NCBI RefSeq assembly: GCF_032854445.1 | Contig: NC_088297.1 | Location: forward strand, 3,411,991-3,475,990 | From: Liolophura sinensis | Taxonomy: Eukaryota > Mollusca > Polyplacophora > Chitonida > Chitonidae | Length of the DNA: 64,000 nt | Direction: 5' to 3' | Part shown: piece by piece, positions 1-11,200 of the stretch | How positions within the stretch are numbered: position 1 is the stretch's first letter | Layout of the letters: the number at the start of each line of letters is the position of its first letter | Notes under the pieces: generated by a model | Databases searched by the model: none | What the model saw: only the letters and a program-made list of their open reading frames with translations | Told to the model about the DNA's origin: nothing | Made by a program: the position numbers and the translations under genes

Positions 1-356
1 GGTTTCCTCCTAGTCCATAATGCTAGCCACTCTTATGTAACTGAAATATTCTTGAGCATTAGTGCCTGGTTTCCTCCCAGTCCATAATGCTAGCCACTCT
101 TATGTAACTGAAATATACTTGAGCATTAGTGCCTGGTTTCCTCCCAGTCCATAATGCTAGCCACTCTTATGTAACTGAAATATTCTTGAGCATTAGTGCC
201 TGGTTTCCTCCCAGTCCATAATGCTAGCCACTTATGTAACTGAAATATTCTTGAGCATTAGTGCCTGGTTTCCTCCCAGTCCATAATGCTAGCCACTCTT
301 ATTTAACTGAAATATTCTTGAGCATTAGTGCCTGGTTTCCTCCCAGTCCATAATCC
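1..356 (+). repeat. 67-bp tandem array derived from a SINE body
   Basis: About five 67-bp units, starting ggtttcctcccagtccataa and ending gagcattagtgcct, run from the window edge. They match the part of SINE family A that contains gtttcctcccaccataatgc and gaaatattcttgag. The left edge of the array is outside the window. Confidence 0.9.
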
Positions 357-384
357 TGGCGACTATCGTATAAGTGAAATGTTC

Positions 385-2690
385 GTGAGTGATGTCATCA
401 TGAGTTAGGTAACACACGTTTAATTTGATTGCATATATGATGTGATCACTAGTTAGGTAACACACGTGTGTGATGTGATCACTAGTTAGGTAACACACGT
501 GTGTGATGTGATCATAAGTTAGGTAACACACATGTGTGATGTGATCATAATTTAGGTAACACACGTGTGATGTGATCATGAGTTAGGTAACACACGTTTA
601 ATTTGATTGCATATATGATGTGATCACTAGTTAGGTAACACACGTGTGTGATGTGATCACTAGTTAGGTAACACACGTGTGTGATGTGATCATAAGTTAG
701 GTAACACACGTGTGATGTGATCATAAGTTAGGTAACACACGTGTGATGTGATCATGAGTTAGGTAACACACATGTGATGTGATCATGAGTTAGGTAACAC
801 AAGTTTCATTTGATCACATATGTGATGTGATCACTAGTTAGGTAACACACATGTGGTGTGATCGTGAGTTAGGTAACACACGTTTAATTTGATTGCATAT
901 ATGATGTGATCACTAGTTAGGTAACACACGTGTGTGATGTGATCACTAGTTAGGTAACACACGTGTGTGATGTGATCATAAGTTAGGTAACACACGTGTG
1001 ATGTGATCATAAGTTAGGTAACACACGTGTGATGTGATCATGAGTTAGGTAACACACATGTGATGTGATCATGAGTTAGGTAACACAAGTTTCATTTGAT
1101 CACATATGTGATGTGATCACTAGTTAGGTAACACACATGTGGTGTGATCGTGAGTTAGGTAACACACATGTGGTGTGATCGTGAGTTAGGTAACACACGT
1201 TTAATTTGATTGCATATATGATGTGATCACTAGTTAGGTAACACACGTGTGTGATGTGATCACTAGTTAGGTAACACACGTGTGTGATGTGATCACTAGT
1301 TAGGTAACACACGTGTGTGATGTGATCACTAGTTAGGTAACACACGTGTGTGCTGTGATCATAAGTTAGGTAACACACGTGTGATGTGATCATAAGTTAG
1401 GTAACACACGTGTGATGTGATCACGAGTTAGGTAACACACATGTGGTGTGATCGTGAGTTAGGTAACACACGTTTAATTTGATTGCATATATGATGTGAT
1501 CACTAGTTAGGTAACACACGTGTGTGATGTGATCACTAGTTAGGTAACACACGTGTGTGCTGTGATCATAAGTTAGGTAACACACGTGTGATGTGATCAT
1601 AAGTTAGGTAACACACGTGTGATGTGATCATGAGTTAGGTAACACACATGTGATGTGATCATGAGTTAGGTAACACAAGTTTCATTTGATCACATATGTG
1701 ATGTGATCACTAGTTAGGTAACACACATGTGGTGTGATCGTGAGTTAGGTAACACACATGTGGTGTGATCGTGAGTTAGGTAACACACGTTTAATTTGAT
1801 TGCATATATGATGTGATCACTAGTTAGGTAACACACGTGTGTGATGTGATCACTAGTTAGGTAACACACGTGTGTGATGTGATCACTAGTTAGGTAACAC
1901 AAACGTGTGTGATGTGATCATAATTTAGGTAATACACGTGTGATGGGATCATGAGTTAGGTAACACACGTGTGATGTGATCATGAGTTAGGTAACACACG
2001 TGTGATGGGATCATGAGTTAGGTAACACACATGTGATGTTGTCATGAGTTAGGTAACACATGTGTGATGTGATCATGAGTTAGGTAACACACGTGTGATG
2101 TGATCGAGTTAGGTAACACGTGTGTCTGTTGTGATCATAAGTTAGGTAACACACGTGTGATGTGATCATGAGCTAGGTAACACACATGTGATGTTGTCAT
2201 GAGTTAGGTAACACATGTTTAATTTGATCACATATGTGATGTGATCACTAGTTAGGTAACACATGTGTGTGATGTGATCACTAGTTAGGGAACACACGTG
2301 TGTGCTGTGATCATAAGTTAGGTAATACACGTGTGATGTGATCATGAGTTAGGTAACACACATGTGATGTGATCGTGAGTTAGGTAACACACGTTTAATT
2401 TGATCGCATATATGATGTGATCACTAGTTAGGTAACACATGTGTGATGTGATCATGAGTTAGGTAATACACGTTTAATTTGATCACATATGTGATGTGAT
2501 CACTAGTTAGGTAACACACGTGTGTGATGTGATCACTAGTTAGGTAACACGTGTGTCTGTTGTGATCATAAGTTAGGTAACACACGTGTGATGTGATCAT
2601 GAGTTAGGTAACACACGTGTGATGTGATCATGAGTTGGGTAACACACGTGTGTGATGTGATCATTAATTAGGTAACACGTGTGTTCAGCA
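385..2690. repeat. About 31-bp tandem array with palindromic sites
   Basis: More than 70 units of roughly 30-35 bp resemble gtgatgtgatcatgagttag plus gtaacacacgt. Units hold TGATCA and CACGTG or CATGTG palindromes. Variant units, such as those with gtttaatttgattgcatata and gtttcatttgatcacatatg (801, 1087, 1677), recur at longer spacing, showing higher-order duplication. Short open frames (for example 1124-1393 minus) are by-products. Confidence 0.95.
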
Positions 2691-3298
2691 AACATTTAAC
2701 TGTTCAAGTAACGGTTACACTGGTAATATGTAGATATATTTTATAGGCATTGTCAAATTTAACATGTAAATCAAAGGTTGATTTCAGTCACATCGCAGCT
2801 GTTCAGAAATTAAGTTGGCTACACTGGTGATCTGACTCAAAACATGCGAAAGCCATTAAACTGTCACATACAATGCGATATACCCGGTCTAATTTGTATA
2901 TGGATATAAATATTAATATATGTGTATGCATGTTTTGTAGCTAGATTTTTGACAGTTCAGTAATTGGAAAGTCATGTTTTCAGTTGTCCAGTGACTGTTT
3001 AGCTCAGGCATATGTCATAAAGACAAAATTAAGGAGTTCAATTCCTCTGTTTTTCTAATTCTGTTTAGTTTTAGTCCCGATATTGATTCAGTGCAGGGCT
3101 GAGGCTAAAACTTTATCTCCCAGTTTTTTCCGGAAAAGTAAAGATGTGTATATCTTGTTCGTTAGAAGGACTGACGATGTGAGAAAAGAGAGACCTTGAC
3201 TTCCTGTTACCAGTCATACATCACTCGTATTAGCTAACACAAGCAAACCAGATTTATGTATGTATATGTATGTATATATCTATGCATGCTGGGGGTGT
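2691..3298. other. Unannotated stretch, nothing recognised
   Basis: AT-rich unique-looking DNA with no exon, array or known repeat that I can support. Confidence 0.5.
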
Positions 3299-3680
3299 TA
3301 CGTCCTACTTAAAGGGGAAGAAAACTTTAAAATATGACACCATAGGCTGAAAAGAGCACATTTTTTTCTGTCTGATGGTGCCTGCTGCATAATTATGTGA
3401 CTTTTCTTCGCCATACTCGTAAAGCCTAAAAACGGCAAAGCTGGCATAAATTGCTGAGTCCATCGCGTCCTCCATCTTTAACACCCTGTAATTTATGCTG
3501 AGGGTGTGTTGCCTCTCAGCCAATGAGAGCCTTTAAAGCTGCCTGTTTGTTTGTGTAAACTGGGAACCTACGTCCAAAATTCCGGTTTCCCGATCGTCAA
3601 GCGGAAAACGGACTGTACTGTTCGCAACCTTCTGGGAAGAAAAGTTCTACCGGAAATGTACGAACTTCACTTTGCTGGTA
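3299..3680 (-). repeat. Dispersed repeat B, copy 1
   Basis: Read on the minus strand, this closely matches 52245-52605 (plus). Shared blocks include cattggctgagaggcaacac, ataaattacagggtgttaaa and aaaaaaatgtgctcttttca. Both copies keep an open frame of 65-72 codons (minus 3305-3523 here) but without an ATG at its start, and differences between copies are mostly residue-changing. Nature unknown. Confidence 0.7.
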
Positions 3681-3794
3681 GAGTCGCCCACAGCGGATTT
3701 TGGCGCAGACTTTATTTATAATTTGTCATGTTGAGGTACATATTAGAATTTTTTCTATCGCATGCACCTGCGAGGAAATACATATACAGAAATG

Positions 3795-4015
3795 ACACCC
3801 CCACCTAGTCACGGGCATTATACTGACACCAGGCCAACCAGTTCTGTTTCCTTGCTCTAACCTCTCAGTGCTGCATACATGTAGCCCCTGGGAGGAGCAC
3901 ATAATAGTCCCAGGTATCTCCTAGCAAGGTAGCAACAAGTACCATTTCTAAAGTCTTTGGTATGATGGACTCTCTAACAATTAGGCCACCCTTGCCGCTT
4001 CAATCTAGCAGGCTA
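3795..4015 (-). repeat. SINE family C fragment, diverged
   Basis: The reverse complement resembles the SINE at 23930-24262: shared order of ttatactgacac, ttccttgctctaac and ctcagtgctg motifs. The head is partly lost. Confidence 0.5.
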
Positions 4016-4640
4016 AACGTCCCCAAAAATGGGAAGATTAAGGTACAAGATGTAGTGAAAATGCACAAAGTACACTTTGTAGAATTTAAGGGGTTTTCCC
4101 ATTCAGTTACACACTAGACAGATTTGTTCGCTCGTACAGGCCCATCAAATTTGTTTATCTCTCGGCCATTGTGGATGGCAAAACTTGATAAACTTTACTG
4201 GTATACATGTAACAGGAATTTACCAGCAAAAGTGAACAAGGCGTAGTCATTTGTTACATGTATATAGCTATTGACCCTTATAATGATACCTTTTCCCTGA
4301 TTTCTGTTACACTAGATACCACAGGAAAAAAAATTGTCATGGAATTTCTTAGCCTTTCTCTCAATTTTTTAATTCTGTGAGAAAACTTGTTTTTTATTCA
4401 GTGGAGTCCCAGATCTGAACTTATTACTTATCAAATGGAAACAGCAACCACTTTAAATGATATTAAGCCACTAGAACATTTATTGTCACCCATCACAGAT
4501 GAAGAGTAATTTTATTTAAAAAAAAAAATGACCAGTAGCTCGCTGTTAAACACTTTAGGTGGCATTACGGCAAAACTGTCATAAAATCCAAGGTTTAAGT
4601 GACATTTTACTGGCCAGTAAAGAAAACTCGACAAGCACCT
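4016..4640. other. Unannotated stretch, nothing recognised
   Basis: No exon or repeat recognised. If the missing first exon of the Rab gene is in the window it would be in this region or the one before it, but I could not identify it. Confidence 0.4.
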
Positions 4641-4647
4641 TTCCTTC

Positions 4648-4797
4648 CCAGCCGTAAATGGGAAGGCCTGGCAGGAACCTGCAGATGGTTGTGGGTTGCC
4701 CCTGGGCTCTACCAGGTTTTGTCCCACCATAATGCTGGACGCCATCCTATAAGTGAAATATTCTTGAGTATAACGTAAAACACCAATCAAATAAATG
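4648..4797 (+). repeat. SINE family A copy
   Basis: Body and tail of the family: an ggttgtgggttgcccctggg block, ataatgctggacgccatc, tgaaatattcttgagtataa and the end caatcaaataaat. Confidence 0.85.
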
Positions 4798-5095
4798 ATT
4801 CTTTTTAATCAAGAAAACTCCAAGTATACATATATATACATATTTTTTAAGCTATTTGTTTATATTTTCTTTCTCCTTAATTTGTACATTCACATATGCT
4901 AACCACTGTTATATTTTATATTTTTCGTAACTGCTCCTCGGTGTTGACATGTATAACTTGGTAGTATTTTTCAACTGATGAATAATCAGTCAATCAACCC
5001 TCCTTTAATAAAATATATATTCATTCTGACTCATTCATTCATTCATTCATTCGTTCATTCATGGTGTGTTTTATCTTTTTTTTCTCTCATTTCAG

Positions 5096-5221
5096 GCAGG
5101 AAGTGGGGAGAAGAAGGAGCACTTGTATAAAATTTTAGTGATCGGGGAACTCGGCACCGGCAAAACCAGCATCATCAAGAGATACGTTCATCAGTTCTTC
5201 TCACAGCACTACAGAGCTACT
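5096..5221 (+). CDS. RAB32: Rab32/38 exon with P-loop
   Basis: The acceptor is ctcatttcag and the donor is ACT|gtatcc. It encodes 42 residues from AGSGEKKEHLYKIL to HYRAT, including the nucleotide-binding P-loop at residues 17-24 of the exon and the SIIKRYVHQ helix typical of Rab32. Phase 0 at both ends. Confidence 0.93.
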
Positions 5222-8200
5222 GTATCCTTGCCTCATCGCTCATACATTATTTTGCATATTATTACATTTCACAAAGCGATTCTTGCTTTCCATTGGCCAG
5301 TGCATGGTCACGTGATATTCTGCAAAAAAAGTGATATCAAACTCAAGCAAAGCAAAGTCAAGATCACAAAGTAATATCCGATGTTCAAGAGGCAGTTGTC
5401 ATCGATCTTGTGCTAATGTCTAAAAAATCACATACATTTATTCTAATGCAGTTACCTCCCTTCACGCATCCCTGACATCTGCTTGTTTGTAGAGAGTAAA
5501 CAACGGGACGATGGCTGGTTCGGTTATGGATGAACAAATTCAGTGATTTGAAATTCCAGCTGAGCATGTACACAGTTTGTTTTTAAGTATAATGAAACAT
5601 ATCCTGCAAGTTAGGATACAGTATCGGGAATTGTCAGCTCTCAACAATTGATACTCAATTCGCGTTTTACACTCACTGAATATATCACTTCTCGAGAGCT
5701 GACAGTATGTAAGAAACAACTGCAGGCAATCAGTTTTTTTGGGTGCTCAATTTTAGCTGAAGGCAGAAGAAAGCCTCATTATATAATTAAATAGGATGTC
5801 AACATTGCAGAAACATCATAAGTTTGAATGTAGTTCGTGTCTTGTTACATGACGTCTAGACATGTTTGACTAATTTGACTAAACTGGAATTATGACGTCA
5901 TGCCACTGAGCTCAGATTGGACGGTTAGGAAGCAAAGTGTTTCTTTTCAGATGTCATTTTTGTTGGGATTAGAAATATCAAAACTGTGTTAACAAGGGTG
6001 ATCAACACATAACATGTGAAACAACACTTTTTGTGAGTGACAGAAGTCCGGGCATTTCACTCAAACATAAATGATAAATAGAAATATGGCGTAGAAATAT
6101 TCTCGTGACTTAAATTTATGCTGAATATATGTCCTTGAATATTAATAATTAGGAACTAATTAAACAGTTGATCAGCTGCAGTGCATGTGTATATGGTACA
6201 CAGCCGTCCGTCCTTGCTAGGCTGCAAATATTGTGCCTGACATGTTTTAAAACCACTAACTTGGACATGTTGGAGAAAGTGGACTGGAAATGTTGTATAG
6301 GTTACATGTTCCCATGGTTACTGGACAAAGGTTTTGTGGGTCATGCACCATTTTTAAAAATTCCAGACAGCGATTTGCAGGCTTATTGTGCTTTTGTACA
6401 TGTAGTATTTCAATTTCAAGGCTTCTGAGCTGAGAACCAGAAGGCGCTTCTCAAACTTGTGTCACCCATGTTTCATTTTGCCCATTTTGCAAGGTTCTGA
6501 TAGTTTTATCGATCTTAGAAAGGTGCTTGAGGTTTGGAAAGTAGGATAATCCCCTAATGGAGAAATGTTAGTTTAAGAACCATAAGATACATTTTCTGGC
6601 ATTTCTAATCGTGTAAAAATGAGCCTTTGTGGGAGAAGTTTTAGGTCGTTTACTATGTGTACACAAAACTGTCCATTGAGAAGTTTTGGGTCATTTACTG
6701 TGTGTACACAAAACTGTCCATTGAGAAGTTTTGGGTCATTTACTGTGTGTACACAAGACTGTCCATTGAGAACTTTTAGGTCATTTACTGTGTTTACACA
6801 AGACTGTCCACTGAGAAGTTTTAGGTCGTTTACTGTGTGTACACAAAACTGTCCATTGAGAACTTTTAGATCATTTAATGAAGGTACACAAGACTGAGAA
6901 GTTTTAGGTCATTTACTGTGTTTACACAAGACTGTCCACTGAGAAGTTTTAGGTCGTTTACTGTGTGTACACAAAACTGTCCATTGAGAAGTTTTGGGTC
7001 ATTTACTGTGTGTACACAAGACTGTCCATTGAGAACTTTTAGGTCATTTACTGTGTGTACACAAGACTGTCCACTGAGAAGTTTTAGGTCGTTTACTGTG
7101 TGTACACAAAACTGTCCATTGAGAACTTTTAGATCATTTACTGAAGGTACACAAGACTGAGAAGTTTTAGGTCATTTACTGTGTCTACACAAGACTGTCC
7201 ATTGAGAACTTTTAGGTCATTTACTGTGTCTACACAAGACTGTCAATGGAGAAGTTTTGGGTCATTTACTGTGTGTACACAGGACTGTCCATTGAGAACT
7301 TTTAGATCATTTACTGAAGGTACACAAGACTGAGAAGTTTTAGGTCATTTACTGTGTGTACAAAAGACTGTCCATGGAGAACTTTTGATTCATGTCATAC
7401 AATTTTCCACCCAGTGCATTTTATGCCCAATGTGGCGATCACAAGCAGGCTGCTGAAGACACACCCCCTGGTGGGGGATGAGGGAACCTGCGAAGCGGCT
7501 GTCTTAGAGTGGTCGATAAGTGACACCAGATGTAACACTACCTCAGTGGCAGACAATAAGGCGAAATAAAAAAGTCACCCAGGCAGCAAGACACAATGGG
7601 CTTGCACTGTAGTACATTGGTCATTTTCAGTGGAAAAAAGAACAAATACAAGTATAATCTTTTTGTTGATTTGCTTTCCCTTCCATTTGGGGCATATGTG
7701 TGGTCACATGTGGTACTGTCAACATTCGCAGTCATGCTTTCCATTTGTGTGTTAGAGGACATGTGTACTGTGCTGGGATATATGGATCTCTCTATGTTGA
7801 TATACATTAGGGGAGTTTTCAAGTTCGAACTCTTTTGACTTTAAAGGTGGTAAAAAAAAAGTCATACTGTATCATTTGACCTGTCAAAAATGTTGGGCAA
7901 CTATTGCTGGATTGCATTTGATGTAACATGGGCATCTGCAAATAGAACCCCCAAAAAGTTATTCAGAGTAGACAAGGGATGGAGAAAACGTTTGTGAACG
8001 TCAAAAGTTTGTAAAGAAAAGAGGTGTGATTTGTGCAAGGGATCAATGATTTAATGCCTACAAAGGTGCTTCTGCCCGGTTTCCTCCCATCATAATTCTG
8101 GCCGCCGTCATATAAGTGCTTGAGGATGGCGTAAAAAGCCAAGCGAATAAATATAAAATACATAAAGTAAAGGTTGGTTCGAGTTTAAATACTACAGTTT

Positions 8201-11200
8201 AAATGTGATTCGTAACCACAGTCCAGCTGTTTACTTTTCAAACAAGCAGAAATCAGAGAACACGTAAAGGGAGAACACTGGTGTGCAGTTAACGCACGTG
8301 ATAGTTGGATATTAGTGCAAGATTGTTGAATATTAACATGAAATCATTGGCTATTGCCTCATGAACATGGGATATTATTTTGTGCGCATGATGTTACATT
8401 CCTTGGGCACATGACCATTGTACATCATGTTTTGTGGAAAGTCATGTTATTGTCTCATGACCCATATGTAGAAATGAAGAATCACTCTATCTCTAAGTAT
8501 GATAAAAGTAGATAATATACGGGTAACTAAAAGTGGTTTGAGCACGATACTACAGTTTATTTGACGCATATTTTTAAATGTACAATAAGGTCAAACGTAC
8601 TGTTTTCAGTGTCAGAGGAAGTCATCATCATGTAATTTGAGGAAAACGTAAACTGTCTCCGCAATTGCTCTTGTCAAAGATAACATGCACATGATCCAGA
8701 AACTTTAAAAAAAAAACAAAAAGAAAAATAATGTGAAACGTTCACACGGGACAAAATAAAAAGGTGGATTTTCAGATTTCTTTTTTTTTTCCCATTTTTG
8801 GATTGTAACAGTTTTAGTGTCGACTCGCCTGTAAAATACAAAACAAAATTGGTGTCACCTATTTAAGCATTCCTTCATCTCAAGCAGTTGAGACGCCTTT
8901 TTTTTTCCTTCATTTTTTGATTTGCTTATCCCCAGCCTCAGACACGGGATTAATTTAGTTTATTAATAAACTGCCCTGCTAACGAATATTCTGGGAGACT
9001 TACTGGCATGTCGGCAGTATTGATGTAAATGGAGACATTTTCGTTTGGTCTTACATGAAGTTTTTATGTATTGAGCTGTTTCCTAATTCTTCAACTGCCT
9101 CAGGAACCAAGATTTGGAAACATTCTGAGAGGTTGTACAGAAATAATTTACACAGTTTTATGAAGCTTGCGTTTTTAATGACACACACAAAAAAAATCAT
9201 TTGTAACATCATTTTCATAATTATTGCATGCATAAATTTCCACGGGGGGAAAAAGTGCTTTAGCGTTTGAAAATGTTGAATACTTACAGTAGGCTGAAAT
9301 GTTTTTTCGCCTCGTGGAAATGTTCATCTGATACTTGCCTAAGGGGCTGGTGGTTTTACTCAGAGTCACGCAAAACCTTCAGCTTGTTATTTGGCAAAGT
9401 ATTAGGTCACTCACTGCAACTAAGTGAAATGTTGTTGAAGTACAGATTCTAACACTAGTCAGTGGAATCAATCATATATCACATGTTAAGTAAGTAAGTA
9501 AGTAAATGTTTGAATACTTACAAATAATTGACGTAAAGAGAAGCCTTAACGGCGGTGTTCAGATTGGAGTTGACTTTGCTCTGAAGGTAATTAACTGGGA
9601 TGCTGATACGCTGATACGACTACAGCTCTGGGATATTGCAGGTACATTTAAGCTCACTCACTTTATAGTTTCTGATTTGCTTATTCTGTTTTCCTCTGTG
9701 CTTTGGTTTCCTAAACTCCGAGATTCCTTTTCCTCTGGGTTCTTTCACCTTTCAGTTTCCTCCTCCCGCTGGTTAGGTATTCTTTGTCCTCCAGTTTCTT
9801 ATCTGGTTTTCCCACACACCAGTTACCTCTTTCCTCTGATTTTCCACACCCTCCAGTTTCCTCATCCCTCCAGTTACCTCCTCCCTCTGATTACCCACAT
9901 CCTCCAGTTTCCTCATCCCTCTGACTTCCCACGCCCTGCAGTTTCCTCATCCCTGCAATTTCCTCATCCCTCCAGTTTCCTCATCCCTTTGATTACCCAC
10001 ATCCTGCAGTACCCTCATCCCTCCTATTTCCTCACCCCTTTGATTATCCATACCCTCCAGTTTCCTCATCCCTCTGATTTCCCACATCCTGCAGTTTCTT
10101 CATCCCTCATTCCTTTGATTTCCCACAACCTGCAGTACCCTCATCCCTCCTATTTCCTCACCCCTTTGATTATCCATACCCTCCAGTTTCCTCATCCCTC
10201 TGATTTCCCACATCCCGCAGTTTCTTCATCCCTCATTCCTTTGATTCCCCACATCCTGCAGTACCCTCATCCCTCCTATTTCCTCACCCCTTTGATTATC
10301 CATACCCTCCAGTTTCCTCATCCCTCTGATTTCCCACATCCCGCAGTTTCTTCATCCCTCATTCCTTTGATTTCCCACAACCTGCAGTACCCTCATCCCT
10401 CCTGTTTCCTCACCCCTTTGATTATCCATACCCTCCAGTTTCCTCATCCCTCTGATTTCCCACATCCCGCAGTTTCTTCATCCCTCATTCCTTTGATTCC
10501 CCACATCCTGCAGTACCCTCATCCCTCCTATTTCCTCACCCCTTTGATTATCCATACCCTCCAGTTTCCTCATCCCTCTGATTTCCCACATCCCGCAGTT
10601 TCTTCATCCCTCATTCCTTTGATTCCCCACAACCTGCAGTACCCTCATCCCTCCTATTTCCTCACCCCTTTGATTATCCATACCCTCCAGTTTCCTCATC
10701 CCTCTGATTTCCCACATCCCGCAGTTTCTTCATCCCTCATTCCTTTGATTACCCACATCCTGCAGTACCCTCATCCCTCCTATTTCCTCACCCCTTTGAT
10801 TATCCATACCCTCCAGTTTCCTCATCCCTCTGATTTCCCACATCCCGCAGTTTCTTCATCCCTCATTCCTTTGATTTCCCACAACCTCCAGTTTCCTCAT
10901 CCCTCTGGTTTCCTCATCCCTTTGATTACCCATACCCTCCAGTTTCCTCATCCCTCTGATTCCCCACAACCTCCAGTTTCCTCATCCCTCTGGTTTCCTC
11001 GTTACTCAAATTTCCTCCTCCCTCTGATCAGATAAATAAATAAACAAATGAATATATGGAATATTTTGTGAGAACATTTCCATGTGCTTTAATAATGCAA
11101 TCTGTGTGTATATATACAAACCCGCCCAGATTGGCTAAATGATAAGCCGTAGCGTACAAAGTGTCACGTTTACATGTATTTATCTCTAGGAGTGTTCAGA

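Noticed and set aside
385-2690. CRISPR array
   Set aside because: Repeats of about 31 bp have no unique spacers between them, and the context is a eukaryotic gene region.
6619-7160. Cys-containing repeat protein of 80-92 codons
   Set aside because: Produced by the 45-bp array inside Rab intron 1; no start context or splice support.
9506-11035. 509-codon open frame on the plus strand
   Set aside because: Only the 79 bases of Rab exon 2 are coding; the rest is intron 2 minisatellite kept open by its 126-bp period.
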